Positions 26,694-27,085 of a stretch of 27,085 nt of DNA are shown piece after piece. Numbering within the stretch: position 1 is the stretch's first letter; each line of letters opens with the position of its first letter. The translations under genes and the position numbers were made by a program. A model generated the notes under the pieces. That model had not been told where the DNA came from and did not search any database. It saw only the letters and a program-made list of their open reading frames with translations. This DNA comes from a virus, in IMG/VR virus record IMGVR_UViG_3300021376_002616, positions 1 to 27,085 of that record; one strand, written 5' to 3'.

Positions 26694-27085
26694 ATGGAAA
26701 CCACTTCTATCCTAATGACTATCTACGAACAGTTTATTGAGTATTGTAAAACTGAAAACTTTGATAGTGAGTACTATGAAAAGCACCATATTGTTCCCAA
26801 GCATTCTGGTGGTACTGACGACAAAGAAAATCTGATTTACTTACCTCCTCATATTCACACTCTTACACATTATTATCGTTGGTTATCATTTCAAGAAATA
26901 GGCGATAAGGTTGCTTACGAAATGAGATGGAACCAAGATTTGGAAAGTGTGAAACTTCGTTCTCAACTTGCTGTTGAAACTAATAAAGAAAAAGGTAATC
27001 TTTTTTGGAATAGTGAATGGCAAAGAGAGCAAGGTCTAAAAGGTGGAACAAAAGGAGGTTCTGCTAATACTCAAAACCAGTTTCT
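26694..27085 (+). CDS. HNH homing endonuclease, intron-encoded (3' end beyond window)
   Basis: Open from ATG 26694 to the window end (130 codons, no stop). The HNH/ββα-metal signature is YYEKHHIVPKHSGGTDDKEN (28-46, including His31-His32, His37 and Asn46) followed by PPHIHTLTHYY with His53, His55 and His59. A Gly/Lys-rich stretch (GLKGGTKGGSAN) near the end resembles the DNA-binding tails of intron endonucleases. It would cut intronless psbA near the insertion site and spread the intron. The in-frame ATG at 26715 (residue 8) is an alternative start. It is related in type to the HNH endonuclease F-CphI described for a cyanophage psbA locus. Confidence 0.88.
   Translation, partial: METTSILMTIYEQFIEYCKTENFDSEYYEKHHIVPKHSGGTDDKENLIYLPPHIHTLTHYYRWLSFQEIGDKVAYEMRWNQDLESVKLRSQLAVETNKEKGNLFWNSEWQREQGLKGGTKGGSANTQNQF

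Larger units (their letters stand above)
26596..27085 (+). other. Group I intron in psbA (5' part; runs off the window)
   Basis: P1 can be drawn: exon GCAT (26592-26595) with intron TC (26596-26597) pairs with GAGTGC (26604-26609), and the last exon base T26595 forms the required U-G wobble with G26606 region. P2 is CTTATA/TATAAG (26610-26615/26626-26631). AATTGCTGGAAACC (26643-26656) is the hallmark P4/Q element of group I introns. An HNH endonuclease ORF begins at 26694, looped out of the core. The 3' part (P7, P9, 3' splice site, exon 2) is outside the window. Group I introns have been reported in psbA of several cyanomyoviruses. Confidence 0.88.

Noticed and set aside
1-27085. CRISPR arrays, insertion sequences, integrase or attachment sites
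   Set aside because: No regularly spaced repeats, transposase or integrase motifs, or paired repeats flanking the cluster were seen by eye.

Overview
The window looks like part of the genome of a marine T4-like cyanomyovirus, probably infecting Synechococcus or Prochlorococcus. The evidence is phage-borne photosynthesis genes (psbA, two hli genes, a ferredoxin), T4-type late promoter octamers (TATAAATA or AATAAATA), tRNA genes, chains of tiny overlapping ORFs and a phage-type group I intron with a homing endonuclease. Every gene I can support is on the + strand.

Layout. (1) 1-2435 is a flank of small genes: a tRNA-Ser(UGA), a 69-residue fiber-like end module, seven overlapping microgenes, a tRNA-Pro(UGG)-like element and three conserved-looking hypothetical genes. 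Sigma70-type promoters precede two of these groups. (2) At 2436-2473 a strong terminator with an overlapping -10 element marks the boundary to a single run of 28 co-directional, mostly start/stop-overlapping genes (2499-24075). Almost all belong to sugar activation, glycosyl transfer or methylation families. (3) 24122-25881 is a compact early-type operon: perfect sigma70 promoter, hli, a 28-residue membrane peptide, ferredoxin, a small unknown, a second short hli, peroxiredoxin, a small membrane protein, terminator. (4) 25887-27085 holds a small conserved-looking gene, a promoter, a highly structured leader RNA, and psbA exon 1. Exon 1 is interrupted after codon 92 by a group I intron whose HNH endonuclease gene runs off the window end.

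How the genes may work together. The 21.6-kb cluster seems able to make activated sugars and assemble a glycan. A phosphoheptose isomerase, a HddA-like heptose kinase, a HAD phosphatase-nucleotidyltransferase fusion and an epimerase form a nearly complete NDP-heptose route. A tandem double nucleotidyltransferase, a ManC-type cupin, a nucleotidyltransferase-kinase fusion, a GatZ-like protein, a class II aldolase and extra HAD phosphatases suggest one or more further activated sugars or polyols. About a dozen glycosyltransferases (GT2, GT6, GT11, GT25, GT47, GT61-like and unassigned) and two methyltransferases would build and decorate the chain. The target (host LPS, phage capsid or fibers, or DNA) cannot be read from the sequence. 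The hli, ferredoxin, peroxiredoxin and psbA genes would support photosynthetic electron flow during infection.

Coordinates, reading frames and motifs were read by hand. Family assignments rest on recognised motifs, not on database searches.
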